A stretch of 64,000 nucleotides of DNA. It comes from Rhodosalinus halophilus. GTDB taxonomy: Bacteria > Pseudomonadota > Alphaproteobacteria > Rhodobacterales > Rhodobacteraceae. Each line of letters starts with the position of its first letter. The first letter of the stretch is position 1. Location of the stretch: NCBI RefSeq assembly GCF_003298775.1, contig NZ_QNTQ01000008.1, positions 248,001 through 312,000 on the forward strand, given 5' to 3'. This document shows, one piece after another, positions 28,885-38,064 of this stretch. The notes beneath the pieces are model-generated. The model made no database searches, was not told where the DNA came from, and was given only the letters and a program-made list of their open reading frames with translations. A program made the translations under genes and the position numbers.

Positions 28885-29493
28885 ATGCCCGTCGCCCTGC
28901 CCCTTCCAAGCGATCCGGCCGAGTCCGGCGCCGGCCTGCCGCCGATCCACGCCCTGCTCGACGGCGCGGCCGGCCCGGTCACGCTCCAGAGCCTGCGCCC
29001 GGGCGCGACGCTGGCCATGACGCACGGCGAGGCGGCGCGAGTGCTCTGGCTCGGCCGTCGCCGGATGACGGCGTCCCGGCTCGCGGCCGTGCCTGAGCTT
29101 GCGCCCGTGCTGATCCGGCGGGGCGCGCTCGGCGCGGCCGGGCCGGAGCGTGACCTGCTGCTGTCGCCGGAGCACCGCGTTGTCTACTCCGACCGCCGCG
29201 CCCGCGCCTGGTTCGGCGCAGCGGAGCTGCCGGTCGCGGCCGTGCAGCTCACCTTCCTCCCCGGCGTCGAGCAGATCGCGCCCTGCGACGTGCTCTACGT
29301 GCATGCGATCCTCGACCGCCCGGGCGCAATGCGCCTCAATGGCTGCCGGATCGACGGGGCGGTGATGCGCGACACTGCGATGGCCGACCCCGCCAACCCG
29401 CGGCGCCAGGAGTTGCTGCGTCTGTTCCCTGAACTGGTGACTCTCCGCGGCTGCCTGTCCGGGAGCGCCCTCCCGGCCACCGCGGCGGGCTAG
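28885..29493 (+). CDS. Hint-domain-like protein lacking the N-terminal cysteine block
   Basis: 202 residues. From about residue 35 it follows the Hint part of the preceding gene: SLRPGATL against DLEPGDRV, PVLIRRGALGAAGPERDLLLSPEHRVV against the same block there, then YVHAILDRP and a final RRQELLRLFPEL like AEILDLFPEL. The opening CFTPGT segment with the nucleophilic cysteine is absent, and the N-terminus is short and proline-rich, with no RTX repeats. AAGGGAAAG precedes the ATG at 28885. It is either a degenerate copy or a non-cleaving relative; the intact frame and its coding bias argue that it is still expressed. Its stop shares CTAG with the zapA stop. Confidence 0.68.
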   Translation: MPVALPLPSDPAESGAGLPPIHALLDGAAGPVTLQSLRPGATLAMTHGEAARVLWLGRRRMTASRLAAVPELAPVLIRRGALGAAGPERDLLLSPEHRVVYSDRRARAWFGAAELPVAAVQLTFLPGVEQIAPCDVLYVHAILDRPGAMRLNGCRIDGAVMRDTAMADPANPRRQELLRLFPELVTLRGCLSGSALPATAAG

Positions 29494-29909
29494 GACGCGG
29501 AAGACGGCTCTGCTGCGGCCTCGGCGCGCTCTTCGGCCGACTGGGCGAGTGCCTCGGCGCGCGCAGCCAGTTCGGACAGCGCCTCTGTCACGGTCTCGGG
29601 GATCACCGGCACCTCGATCCGTTCGGGCGCCGCGGCAGGCTGCGCCTCGAGCTCGGCGATCCGCGCCTCCTGCGCCGCGAGCTTCTCCTCGGCCTCGCGC
29701 AGGCGGTCCTCGACCCCGGCGGTCTTGTCCGCGAGCATCAGGCCGGCCATGAGCAGCATCCGCGCCTCGGGAAGCCGGCCGATCTGATCGACCAGGGTGC
29801 GCGCCTCGGTGTCGAGCATCTGCGCGGCGCTGTGCAGGTAATGCTCCTCGCCCTCCTGGCAGGCGACCTCGAAGACGCGGCCTCCGATCTCGATCTCGAC
29901 ATTGGGCAT
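29490..29909 (-). CDS. zapA: Cell division protein ZapA
   Basis: 139 residues. The N-terminal ZapA globular part (about 1-75) contains VEIEIGGRVFEVAC, EEHYLHSAAQMLDTEA and the MLLMAGLMLADK helix; the rest is a coiled coil with an acidic, alanine-rich end. ZapA tetramers bind and bundle FtsZ filaments at the division site. Its start touches the stop of the upstream coiled-coil gene (TGATG), so the two are translationally coupled. Confidence 0.9.
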   Translation of the reverse strand: MPNVEIEIGGRVFEVACQEGEEHYLHSAAQMLDTEARTLVDQIGRLPEARMLLMAGLMLADKTAGVEDRLREAEEKLAAQEARIAELEAQPAAAPERIEVPVIPETVTEALSELAARAEALAQSAEERAEAAAEPSSAS

Positions 29910-30451
29910 CAGCCGGCCTCCTGTTCCGTGGTCTCGTCAGAGGCGGCCGGCGGCTCGGCGAGCGCCTGCTCGGCCAGCGGGCCCAGCACGGCCAGGATCG
30001 CGCCGACCTCGGCCGCTTCGGCGTCGCGCGCAGCGCGCAGCGCCTCGAGTTCGGCCTGCATCGAGGCGTCGATCAGCTCCGGCTCGCCAACGCCCTGCTC
30101 GTTGGCGCGGCGGAGCGCGACATTGTTCTCGCGCAGCTGCTGGTTCACGCGGCGCAGGCGCTGAAGTTCGGCGTCGAGCCGGGCCAGCGCGGCGCTCTGA
30201 TCCTCGGCCTGCGCCTGAAGCGCGGCGACGCGCGTTTCCTGGCGCTCGCGGATCGCCTGCACGCGCGCCTCGAGCTGGGCATTGGCGACGCGCTCCTCCT
30301 CGAGCTGGGTGCGCAGCGCAGCCAGCTCCTCGGGATCGGCCTCGGGCTCGGGCGGCGGGGCGGTCGCCTGCTCCGACAGGCGATCCACCGCATGGCCGAT
30401 CCGCTCCATCGCCGCGGCGATCCGTTGCTCGAACTGCTCGATCTCGGACAT
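29909..30451 (-). CDS. Coiled-coil protein paired with ZapA (ZauP-like)
   Basis: 180 residues, almost entirely heptad-like and rich in Glu, Arg, Ala and Gln (for example LRTQLEEERVANAQLEARVQ and LQRLRRVNQQLRENNVALRR). It has no membrane segment and no enzyme motif. It lies directly upstream of zapA with a one-base overlap, the arrangement known for Caulobacter ZauP, a coiled-coil partner that focuses the Z ring together with ZapA. The start at 30451 has AAGGAGG upstream; an earlier in-frame ATG at 30580 has no such site. Identification rests on context and coiled-coil character. Confidence 0.7.
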   Translation of the reverse strand: MSEIEQFEQRIAAAMERIGHAVDRLSEQATAPPPEPEADPEELAALRTQLEEERVANAQLEARVQAIRERQETRVAALQAQAEDQSAALARLDAELQRLRRVNQQLRENNVALRRANEQGVGEPELIDASMQAELEALRAARDAEAAEVGAILAVLGPLAEQALAEPPAASDETTEQEAG

Positions 30452-30658
30452 CTCTGCGCCCTCCTTGCGTCCCCGCGCAGGCCCTCGTGTTCCCCAACCG
30501 GCGCGTGCCGAATCGCGCACGCCTCCGGCACACGTCAGTGTAGCCGAGGCGCCGGGAAAATGCGCCCCCTTGCCGCTCAAGGGCTTACCCGGCGCGCTTG
30601 ATCTTGCTCACCGCGCTGATAGAGAAGCGCCAGCCGCCCCAGATCGAGGACCACGCAC

Positions 30659-32674
30659 GTGGACATCGCCGCCCTTCGCTCCGCCCATCCCGACCATTGG
30701 CGCCGCGCCGCCGCCATCCGCGCGCTGACGCTCGACGCCGTCGCCGCCGCCAACTCCGGCCATTCCGGCATGCCGATGGGCATGGCCGACGTGGCCACGG
30801 TGCTGGCCTCGCGGCACATGAAGTTCGACGCCGCGGCGCCCGACTGGCCCGACCGCGACCGCTTCATCCTGTCGGCGGGGCACGGCTCGATGCTGCTCTA
30901 TGCGCTGCTCTATCTGACCGGCTCGGCCGAGATCACGCTGGACGAGATCCGCAACTTCCGCCAGCTGGGCTCGAAGACGGCCGGGCACCCGGAGAACTTC
31001 CTTGCCCAGGGGATCGAGACCACGACCGGCCCGCTGGGCCAGGGCTTCGCCAACGCCGTGGGCTTCGCCATCGCCGAGGAATCGCTGCGCGCGCGCTTCG
31101 GGCCGAAGATCGTGGATCACCACACCTGGGTCATCGCCGGCGACGGCTGCCTGATGGAGGGCGTGAGCCAGGAGGCGCTGACGCTGGCGGGGCATCTGAA
31201 ACTGTCCAAGCTCGTCGTCTTCTTCGATGACAACGGCATCACGATCGACGGCCCCGTGTCGCTCGCCGACCGGACCGATCAGATGGCGCGCTTCGCCGCC
31301 TCGGGTTGGCACGTGCAGACCGTGGACGGCCACGACCCCGAGGCGATCGACGCCGCGATCCGCGCGGCGAAGGAAAGCCCCCTGCCCTCGATGATCGCCT
31401 GCAAGACCCACATCGCGCTGGGATCGGCCGCGCAGGACACCGCGAAGGGCCACGGCGCGCTGACGGACCCGCAACTCGTCGCCGACACCAAGGCCGCCTA
31501 CGGCTGGGAGCACGGCCCCTTCGAGGTGCCTGCCGACGTCAAGGACTGGTGGGAGCAGGTCGGCCGCCGCGGCGCGGAGGCCCGTGCCGCGTGGGAGAGC
31601 CGCCTCGCCGCGCTCGGCAAGGGCAAGCGCGAGGAATTCGACCGCCGCATCGCCGGCGAGGCGCCGAAGAAGCTCGGCGGCGCGATCCGCAAGCTGAAGA
31701 AAGCCGCCGCCGAAGCGCCCGAGAAGATGGCCACCCGCAAGGCCTCCGAGACGGTGCTCGCGGCGGTGAACCCGATTCTGCCGGAGACCTTCGGGGGCTC
31801 GGCGGACCTCACGGGGTCGAACAATACGCGCACCGGCGATCTGGGCGTCTTCACCGCCGACGACCGGAGCGGCCGCTACCTGCACTACGGCATCCGCGAG
31901 CACGCGATGGCCGCGGCGATGAACGGCATGGCGCTGCACGGCGGGATGCGCCCCTACGGCGGCACCTTCATGGCCTTCACCGACTACGCCCGGCCCGCCA
32001 TCCGGCTCGCCGCCCTGATGCAGCAGCCCGTGGTCTTCGTGATGACGCACGACTCGATCGGGCTGGGCGAGGACGGCCCCACGCACCAGCCGGTCGAGCA
32101 TCTGGCGATCCACCGCGCCACGCCCAACACCCTGCTCTTCCGCCCCGCCGACCTGATCGAGACGGCCGAAGCCTGGGAACTGGCGCTCACCCAGGGCGAC
32201 CGTCCCTCGGTGCTCGCGCTGACGCGGCAGGGCGTGCCGGCAGTGCGGCTGAAGCATTCCGCGCAGAACCTCGTCGCACGCGGCGCCTATGTGCTGGCAG
32301 AGGCAGAGGCCAAGCGGCAGGCGATCGTGATCGCCAGCGGCTCCGAGGTGCATGTGGCGCTCGCCGCGAAGGAACGGCTCGAGGCCGAGGGGGTCGGCAC
32401 GCGCGTCGTCTCGATGCCCTGCATGGAGCTCTTCGCCGAACAGGACGAAAGCTACCGCCGCCGCGTGCTGCCCGGCGGCGCGGTGCGCGTCGGCGTCGAG
32501 GCGGGCGTGCGGCAGGGCTGGGACCGCTGGCTGCTGGGCGAGCGCGGCCGCGAGGCCAAGGCGGATTTCGTCGGCATGGACCGCTTCGGCGCATCGGCCC
32601 CGGCCGAGGTGCTCTTCGAGACGTTCGGCTTCACCGGGGCGGCTGTGGCCGAGCGGGTCAAGGCGCTGCTCTGA
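30659..32674 (+). CDS. tkt: Transketolase
   Basis: 671 residues, the normal length. The thiamine-diphosphate site is seen in [13 protein letters not shown], with substrate-binding histidines in [12 protein letters not shown] and [14 protein letters not shown]. The pyrimidine domain carries [17 protein letters not shown] and [20 protein letters not shown]. It moves two-carbon ketol groups in the pentose phosphate (and Calvin) pathway. The start is a GTG at 30659, with GATCGAGGA about 10 bases upstream. A CBB-type role is possible but no Rubisco genes are in the window. Confidence 0.96.
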   Translation: MDIAALRSAHPDHWRRAAAIRALTLDAVAAANSGHSGMPMGMADVATVLASRHMKFDAAAPDWPDRDRFILSAGHGSMLLYALLYLTGSAEITLDEIRNFRQLGSKTAGHPENFLAQGIETTTGPLGQGFANAVGFAIAEESLRARFGPKIVDHHTWVIAGDGCLMEGVSQEALTLAGHLKLSKLVVFFDDNGITIDGPVSLADRTDQMARFAASGWHVQTVDGHDPEAIDAAIRAAKESPLPSMIACKTHIALGSAAQDTAKGHGALTDPQLVADTKAAYGWEHGPFEVPADVKDWWEQVGRRGAEARAAWESRLAALGKGKREEFDRRIAGEAPKKLGGAIRKLKKAAAEAPEKMATRKASETVLAAVNPILPETFGGSADLTGSNNTRTGDLGVFTADDRSGRYLHYGIREHAMAAAMNGMALHGGMRPYGGTFMAFTDYARPAIRLAALMQQPVVFVMTHDSIGLGEDGPTHQPVEHLAIHRATPNTLLFRPADLIETAEAWELALTQGDRPSVLALTRQGVPAVRLKHSAQNLVARGAYVLAEAEAKRQAIVIASGSEVHVALAAKERLEAEGVGTRVVSMPCMELFAEQDESYRRRVLPGGAVRVGVEAGVRQGWDRWLLGERGREAKADFVGMDRFGASAPAEVLFETFGFTGAAVAERVKALL

Positions 32675-32680
32675 GCGCCG

Positions 32681-32750
32681 GGGAAGGCGCTTGGAAGCGC
32701 CTTCCCGCCCGCGCGCGCGGGCGGCCAAGGGCCTTGCAAGGCCCTTGGCC
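32681..32750. repeat. cluster of three near-perfect palindromes
   Basis: Three adjacent inverted repeats fill the gap between tkt and the convergent DUF808 gene. 32681-32706 is a 12-bp stem with a GG loop, core AAGGCGCTT/AAGCGCCTT. 32705-32724 is a 20-bp perfect palindrome. 32723-32750 is a 28-bp perfect palindrome, core AAGGGCCTT/AAGGCCCTT. The first and third share the scheme AAGGnnCTT with paired changes, as do two palindromes at 46282-46376. Confidence 0.75.
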
Positions 32751-32768
32751 TCGTCCGCACAGCCCCGT

Positions 32769-33740
32769 TCAGCCTGCGTCGCCGCGCCGGAAGAGCCCCG
32801 CTGCAGGCTCGATCACCCGCGCCACGACCGGGATCAGCAGCAGCCCCAGGCCGAGCCCCAGCGCGCCGTCGATCAGCGCCGTGATCCCCCATTCCGCGGC
32901 GCCGTGCACCCCCGCAGGGAAGACATGCGCCACCGCCGCCGCCACGGCATGGATCGCATTGGCGGGCCAGCCCAGCCCCATCACCTCGAGCCCGTGCAGG
33001 ATGATCGATCCGCCGACCCAGAGCATGGCCGCCGTGCCCACCAGCGTGAGCCCTTTCAGAAAGCCCGGCATCCCCTTCACCACCGCCCGGCCCACCGCCC
33101 GCGTGAGCCCCAGCCGCCCGTGCGTCGCCATGGCGAGCCCGGCGTCGTCGGCCTTCACGATCAGCGCGACGGCGCCGTAAACCAGAACCGTGATCGCCAC
33201 GGCGATCACCGCGAGCGTGGCGGCCTCCATCCAGAAGTTGCTCTCCGGGATCGCGGCGAGCGCGATGGTCATGATCTCGGCCGAGAGGATGAAGTCGGTC
33301 TTGATCGCGCCCTTCGCCTTCTGCTCCTCCAGATGCGCCGGGTCCATCGTCTCATGCGTCTTCGCGGCATGCTCGGCCTTCTCGGGTGCCACCAGATGCG
33401 CGATCTTCTCGGCCCCCTCGAAGCAGAGATAGGCGCCGCCCAGCATCAGCAGCGGCGCGATCGCCCAGGGTGCGAAGGCCGAAAGCGCGAGCGCCAGCGG
33501 CAGCAGGATCAGCAGCTTGTTGCGGAGCGATCCCTTGGTGATCCGCCAGACGATCGGCAGCTCGCGCGAGGGATGGAAACCCTGCATGTATTTCGGCGTC
33601 ACCGCGGCGTCGTCGATCACGGCGCCGGCGGCCTTCGAACCCGCCTTGGCCGCCTGCCCCATCACGTCGTCGAGCGAGGTCGCCGCCACCTTGGTCAGCG
33701 CCGCGACGTCGTCGAGCAGCGCCAGAAGCCCGCCTGCCAT
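32769..33740 (-). CDS. DUF808 (YedI-like) membrane protein
   Basis: 323 residues with six or more hydrophobic segments. The N-terminal LLALLDDVAALTKVAATSLD, GAVIDDAAVTPKYMQGF and the EKIAHL region are characteristic of the DUF808 family, a widespread inner-membrane family without known function. The start at 33740 (MAGGLLALLDD) fits the family N-terminus; a GTG or ATG further up is unlike it. Convergent with tkt and separated from it by a palindrome cluster. Confidence 0.87.
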   Translation of the reverse strand: MAGGLLALLDDVAALTKVAATSLDDVMGQAAKAGSKAAGAVIDDAAVTPKYMQGFHPSRELPIVWRITKGSLRNKLLILLPLALALSAFAPWAIAPLLMLGGAYLCFEGAEKIAHLVAPEKAEHAAKTHETMDPAHLEEQKAKGAIKTDFILSAEIMTIALAAIPESNFWMEAATLAVIAVAITVLVYGAVALIVKADDAGLAMATHGRLGLTRAVGRAVVKGMPGFLKGLTLVGTAAMLWVGGSIILHGLEVMGLGWPANAIHAVAAAVAHVFPAGVHGAAEWGITALIDGALGLGLGLLLIPVVARVIEPAAGLFRRGDAG

Positions 33741-33942
33741 GCAATCTTCCTCCCGCTCCGCCTGCGCCGTCACGCTAGCGCGAGGGCCGGCATCGGGCCA
33801 GCCCGGCCCGCCGCGTTAGCGCAACCAGCTCCGCCTTGCGCCTTTTATCGCTAACATCCTGCCGGTGAAGGCCCAATCCCTTTGCCCCGGCCGCCCCGCA
33901 CGACTATACGGACGCCCAAGCGCAGCGCAGGAGACCGCCCCC

Positions 33943-34947
33943 ATGACCGTCACGCTCGGAATCAACGGATTCGGCCGCATCGGCCGCTGCACCCTGGCCC
34001 ATATCGCCGAGGCCGCGCGCAACGACGTCCAGGTCGTCAAGATCAACGCCACCGGGCCGATCGAGACCAACGCGCATCTGCTGCGCTACGACAGCGTGCA
34101 CGGCCGCTTCGGCGGCGAAGTGAAGGTCGCGGGCGACACCATGGACATCGGCCGCGGCCCGATGAAGGTCTTCTCCACCTACGATCCCGCCGAGCTCGAC
34201 TGGGAGGGCGTGGACGTGGTGCTCGAATGCACCGGCAAGTTCAACGACGGCGCGAAGGCCGGCGTGCATCTCGACCGCGGCGCCAGGAAGGTGCTGATCT
34301 CGGCGCCGGCGAAGAACGTGGACCGCACCGTGGTCTTCGGCGTGAACCACCGCGACCTGCTTGAGAGCGAGCGCATGATCTCGAACGGCTCCTGCACCAC
34401 GAACTGCCTCGCGCCGCTCGCCAAGGTGCTGCACGAGGGCGTCGGCATCGAGCGCGGCATCATGACCACGATCCATAGCTACACCGGCGACCAGCCGACG
34501 CTCGACCGGCGGCACAACGATCTCTACCGCGCGCGCGCCGCGGCGATGGCGATGATCCCCACCTCCACCGGCGCGGCCCGGGCGATCGGCGAGGTGCTGC
34601 CGGACCTCAAGGGCCGGCTCGACGGCTCGGCGATGCGCGTGCCCACGCCCAATGTCTCGGCCGTGGACCTGACATTCGAGGCCGGCCGGGACGTGACCGA
34701 GGACGAGATCAACGAGATCGTGCGCGAGGCGGCCGCGGGCCACATGGGCGCGGTGCTCAGCTACGATCCCGAGCCCAAGGTCTCGATCGACTTCAACCAC
34801 ACCACCGCCTCCTCGATCTTCGCCCCCGAACAGACCAAGGTCGTCGGCGGCCGCACGGTGCGCGTGCTCGCCTGGTACGACAACGAGTGGGGCTTCTCGG
34901 CGCGCATGGCGGATGTCGCCGCGGTGATGGGACAGCTCGCGCACTAG
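33943..34947 (+). CDS. gap: Glyceraldehyde-3-phosphate dehydrogenase
   Basis: 334 residues. The NAD-binding start is LGINGFGRIGR; the catalytic cysteine is Cys151 in SNGSCTTNCLAP (most homologues have SNASCTTNCLAP). Substrate-binding TSTGAARAIGEVLPDLKGR and the ending WYDNEWGFSARMADV are intact. It oxidises glyceraldehyde 3-phosphate in glycolysis or works in reverse in gluconeogenesis. The start at 33943 gives the normal length; an in-frame ATG at 33865 would add 26 atypical residues. Confidence 0.96.
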   Translation: MTVTLGINGFGRIGRCTLAHIAEAARNDVQVVKINATGPIETNAHLLRYDSVHGRFGGEVKVAGDTMDIGRGPMKVFSTYDPAELDWEGVDVVLECTGKFNDGAKAGVHLDRGARKVLISAPAKNVDRTVVFGVNHRDLLESERMISNGSCTTNCLAPLAKVLHEGVGIERGIMTTIHSYTGDQPTLDRRHNDLYRARAAAMAMIPTSTGAARAIGEVLPDLKGRLDGSAMRVPTPNVSAVDLTFEAGRDVTEDEINEIVREAAAGHMGAVLSYDPEPKVSIDFNHTTASSIFAPEQTKVVGGRTVRVLAWYDNEWGFSARMADVAAVMGQLAH

Positions 34948-34968
34948 CCCTCGCGCGGAGGCGCGCCC

Positions 34969-35112
34969 ATGACCAACCGCATCGCGCTCTGGCTGGCGCT
35001 CGCGATCCTGGCCGCGATTGTCGCCGATCAGGTCTGGTGGAACGGCGAAGGTTTCATCTTCCTGATGCGCCGGTTCTACGCGCTCGTCGAGTGGCTGGCC
35101 TTCTGGCGCTGA
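34969..35112 (+). CDS. small membrane protein downstream of gap, unknown function
   Basis: 47 residues beginning MTNRIALWLALAILAAIVAD, so one transmembrane helix near the N-terminus, followed by a Trp/Phe-rich short tail (QVWWNGEGFIFLMRRF). GCGGAGG lies 7 bases before the ATG, 21 bp after the gap stop, and codon third positions are G/C-rich. Both facts support a real gene co-transcribed with gap. I do not recognise a function. Confidence 0.6.
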   Translation: MTNRIALWLALAILAAIVADQVWWNGEGFIFLMRRFYALVEWLAFWR

Positions 35113-35149
35113 GTGGTCCGCGCGACTGCCCCGACCGCCCCCATCGGTC

Positions 35150-35218
35150 CTTCTTCTTGGATCGAAATATCCTCGGGGGGTGAGCGCGGCACGCGCGAGG
35201 GGGGCAGACAGCCCCCCT
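35150..35218 (+). repeat. intergenic repeat element, copy B
   Basis: Reads TTCTTCTTGG, GAAATATCCTCGGGGG, TGAGCGCGGCACGCGCGAG, then the stem GGGGGGC/GCCCCCC (35199-35217). It is the closest match to copy A at 9001-9071: block order, the GCGCG-gca-CGCGC hairpin and the final stem are all shared. It lies after the small membrane protein gene and before the convergent coaD. Confidence 0.62.
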
Positions 35219-35268
35219 CCGGTGCACCCGCCGTCAGCGCCGACCGCGGGATCGGACACCCATTTCGC

Positions 35269-35763
35269 TCAGCCGCCGAAACGGGCGCGGAGCGCGCGGT
35301 CGACGGCGGGCGGCACGAATTTCGAGGTGTCGCCCTTCAGCCGCGCGATCTCCTTGACGAGCTTCGAGGCGATCGCCTGGTGCCGCGCCTCGGCCATCAG
35401 GAAGACGGTCTCCACCGTGTCGTCAAGCGCGCGGTTCATGCCGACCATCTGGAACTCGTATTCGAAGTCACTCACGGCGCGCAGGCCGCGGATGATGAGG
35501 GTCGCGCCGACCTCGTGCGCGCAATCGATCAGCAGGTTCTCGAAGGGATGGGCGACGATCTCGGTGCCGGTCTCGTCCGAGAGCGCCACGCATTCCGCCT
35601 CGATCATCGCCACGCGCTCCTCCAGCGAGAAGAGCGGTCCCTTGTCGCGGTTGATCGCGACGCCGATCACCAGCCGGTCGACGAGCTGCGCCGCGCGCCG
35701 GATGATGTCCACATGGCCATAGGTGATCGGGTCGAAGGTTCCCGGATACAGCCCGATACGCAT
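35269..35763 (-). CDS. coaD: Pantetheine-phosphate adenylyltransferase
   Basis: 164 residues. The nucleotidyltransferase signature GTFDPITYGHVDIIRRA (with the TxGH motif), the IIRGLRAVSDFEYEFQM block and the C-terminal SKLVKEIA are all typical of CoaD. It transfers AMP to 4'-phosphopantetheine, the penultimate step of coenzyme A synthesis, in the cytoplasm. Length matches the family. Confidence 0.96.
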   Translation of the reverse strand: MRIGLYPGTFDPITYGHVDIIRRAAQLVDRLVIGVAINRDKGPLFSLEERVAMIEAECVALSDETGTEIVAHPFENLLIDCAHEVGATLIIRGLRAVSDFEYEFQMVGMNRALDDTVETVFLMAEARHQAIASKLVKEIARLKGDTSKFVPPAVDRALRARFGG

Positions 35764-35952
35764 CTGCCTCGCCTCCCTGCCCCCGGTTCAAGGTCGCGCG
35801 GACCCAAACGCAGCGCGGCGCGGAATGCAAGCCGAAGGCGCGCGGGGCAGCTGTCCGCGCGTCAGGCGGTCCGGGATGTAGGATCGCGGGAAAGCTCCGC
35901 GAGGCGTCGCGATCGCCTCGGCGACGGAGCCACGTCCCGGCGACGCGCGCCG

Positions 35953-36387
35953 TCAGTAGCCCATGATCATGCCCTCGAGCGCGTCCTTCTCCATCGAGAG
36001 CTCCGTGAGCCGCGCCTTGACCACGTCGCCGATGGTCACGATCCCGACCATCTCGCCGTCCTGCAGCACCGGCATGTGCCGGAAGCGGCCCTCGGTCATC
36101 CGGGCGAGGACATGATCCGCGGTGTCCTGCAGCGCGCAGGTCTGCACCGCGCGGGTCATCAGCTCCTCGACACGGCGCAGGAGGCAGTCCTCGCCCTGCT
36201 GCGCGAGCGCGCCGACGATGTCGCGTTCCGACAGGATGCCTTCGGGGTATCGCGCGTCGGAGGACACGACCACCGACCCGATGCGCCGCTCCGCGAGCAG
36301 CGTCGCCGCCTCGGCCACCGTGTTCCCGGGCGAGACCGTCACGACGCCAGTGTCGCCCTTGAGCTTGAGGATCTGCTGGACCTGCAT
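35953..36387 (-). CDS. CBS-pair domain protein
   Basis: 144 residues made of two CBS motifs (VSPGNTVAEAATLLAERRIG with SVVVSS and GILSERDIVGAL; ALQDTADHVLARMTEGRFRHMPV with GIVTIGDVVKARL). No extra catalytic or DNA-binding domain is present. Such stand-alone CBS proteins sense adenine nucleotides. Divergent from the methylmalonate-semialdehyde dehydrogenase gene; no functional link is evident. Confidence 0.88.
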   Translation of the reverse strand: MQVQQILKLKGDTGVVTVSPGNTVAEAATLLAERRIGSVVVSSDARYPEGILSERDIVGALAQQGEDCLLRRVEELMTRAVQTCALQDTADHVLARMTEGRFRHMPVLQDGEMVGIVTIGDVVKARLTELSMEKDALEGMIMGY

Positions 36388-36555
36388 GGCGGGCTCCCGT
36401 GGCGGTTTTCGGATCTGCCTTTGCGTCAACCGTCCTCCCTTCGCCCCCGCCCTGTCAAGGAAGTTGCGCCGGCGCGCGATTTCGCGCCGAGCCCCCTGTC
36501 GCCTCGTCTGCGGGGCGGTTATGGTCGCGCCGGACCGGAGGATGGAGGGACGACC

Positions 36556-38058
36556 ATGACAGAAGAACTCGCCCACTGGATCGGCGGCAAGCGTGTGGCG
36601 GGACGCTCGGGCCGCTTCGCCGATGTCTACAACCCCGCGACCGGCGAGGTGCAGGCGCGCGCGCCGCTGGCCTCTGCCGACGAGCTCGACGAGGCGGTGA
36701 AGATCGCGGCCGAGGCGCAGCGCGGCTGGGCCGCCACCAACCCGCAGCGCCGCGCCCGCGTGCTGATGGAGTTCGTGCGGCTGCTCAACCGCGACATGGA
36801 CAAGCTGGCCGAGGCGCTCTCCCGCGAGCACGGCAAGACGATCCCCGACGCCAAGGGCGACATCCAGCGCGGGCTCGAGGTGGTCGAGTTCTGCATCGGC
36901 GCGCCGCATCTCCTGAAGGGCGAGTTCACCGACAGCGCCGGCCCCGGCATCGACATGTACTCGATGCGCCAGCCGCTGGGCGTGGTGGCGGGCATCACGC
37001 CCTTCAACTTCCCCGCGATGATCCCGATGTGGAAGTTCGCGCCCGCCATCGCCTGCGGCAACGCCTTCATCCTCAAGCCGTCCGAGCGCGACCCGTCGGT
37101 GCCGCTGATGCTCGCCGAACTGATGGAAGAGGCGGGCCTCCCTGCGGGCATCCTCCAGGTCGTCAACGGCGACAAGGAAGCGGTGGACGCCATCCTCGAC
37201 CACCCCGAGATCATGGCCATCGGCTTCGTCGGCTCCACGCCGATCGCGGAATACATCTATTCGCGCGGCTGCGCGAACGGCAAGCGCGTGCAGTGCTTCG
37301 GCGGGGCGAAGAACCACATGATCGTGATGCCCGACGCCGACATGGATCAGGCCGCCGACGCGCTTGTGGGCGCGGGCTACGGGGCCGCCGGCGAACGCTG
37401 CATGGCCGTGTCGGTGGCCGTCCCCGTGGGCGACGAGACCGCCGACCGGCTGATCGAGAAGCTGGTGCCGCGGATCGAGAAGCTGAAGGTCGGCCCCTAC
37501 ACCGCCGGCGACGACGTGGACTACGGCCCCGTCGTGACGGCCGCAGCCAAGGAGAAGATCCTCGGGCTCGTCCAGTCCGGCGTCGATCAGGGCGCCGAGT
37601 TGGTCGTCGACGGCCGCGACTTTCAGCTTCAGGGCTACGAGAGCGGCTTCTTTGTGGGCCCGCACCTCTTCGACCGCGTGACGCCCGACATGGACATCTA
37701 CCGCGAGGAGATCTTCGGCCCCGTGCTCTCCACCGTGCGCGCGGGCAGCTACGAAGAGGCGCTTGGCCTCGCCATGGACCACGAATACGGCAACGGCACA
37801 GCGATCTTCACCCGCGACGGCGATGCCGCGCGCGATTTCGCCTCTCGCGTCAATATCGGCATGGTGGGCATCAACGTGCCGATCCCCGTGCCGCTTGCCT
37901 ACCACACCTTCGGCGGCTGGAAGAAATCCGCCTTCGGCGACCTCAACCAGCACGGGCCCGACGCCTTCCGCTTCTACACGCGCACCAAGACGGTCACGGC
38001 GCGCTGGCCCTCGGGCCTGAAGGAAGGCGGCGAGTTCCACTTCAAGGCGATGGACTGA
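36556..38058 (+). CDS. mmsA: CoA-acylating methylmalonate-semialdehyde dehydrogenase
   Basis: 500 residues of the aldehyde dehydrogenase superfamily. The catalytic cysteine is Cys282 in AAGERCMAVS, and the QPLGVVAGITPFNFPAMIP block is typical of MmsA-type enzymes. They turn (methyl)malonate semialdehyde into propionyl- or acetyl-CoA, releasing CO2 without needing the usual general-base glutamate. It ends the valine route whose other genes follow at 39790-42850. Preceded by GGAGGGA. Confidence 0.92.
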   Translation: MTEELAHWIGGKRVAGRSGRFADVYNPATGEVQARAPLASADELDEAVKIAAEAQRGWAATNPQRRARVLMEFVRLLNRDMDKLAEALSREHGKTIPDAKGDIQRGLEVVEFCIGAPHLLKGEFTDSAGPGIDMYSMRQPLGVVAGITPFNFPAMIPMWKFAPAIACGNAFILKPSERDPSVPLMLAELMEEAGLPAGILQVVNGDKEAVDAILDHPEIMAIGFVGSTPIAEYIYSRGCANGKRVQCFGGAKNHMIVMPDADMDQAADALVGAGYGAAGERCMAVSVAVPVGDETADRLIEKLVPRIEKLKVGPYTAGDDVDYGPVVTAAAKEKILGLVQSGVDQGAELVVDGRDFQLQGYESGFFVGPHLFDRVTPDMDIYREEIFGPVLSTVRAGSYEEALGLAMDHEYGNGTAIFTRDGDAARDFASRVNIGMVGINVPIPVPLAYHTFGGWKKSAFGDLNQHGPDAFRFYTRTKTVTARWPSGLKEGGEFHFKAMD

Positions 38059-38064
38059 GCGGTT

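Noticed and set aside
30452-30658. 6S RNA gene near zapA, as in other bacteria
   Set aside because: The gap allows only small local stems; I could not draw the long closing stem and central bubble of 6S RNA.
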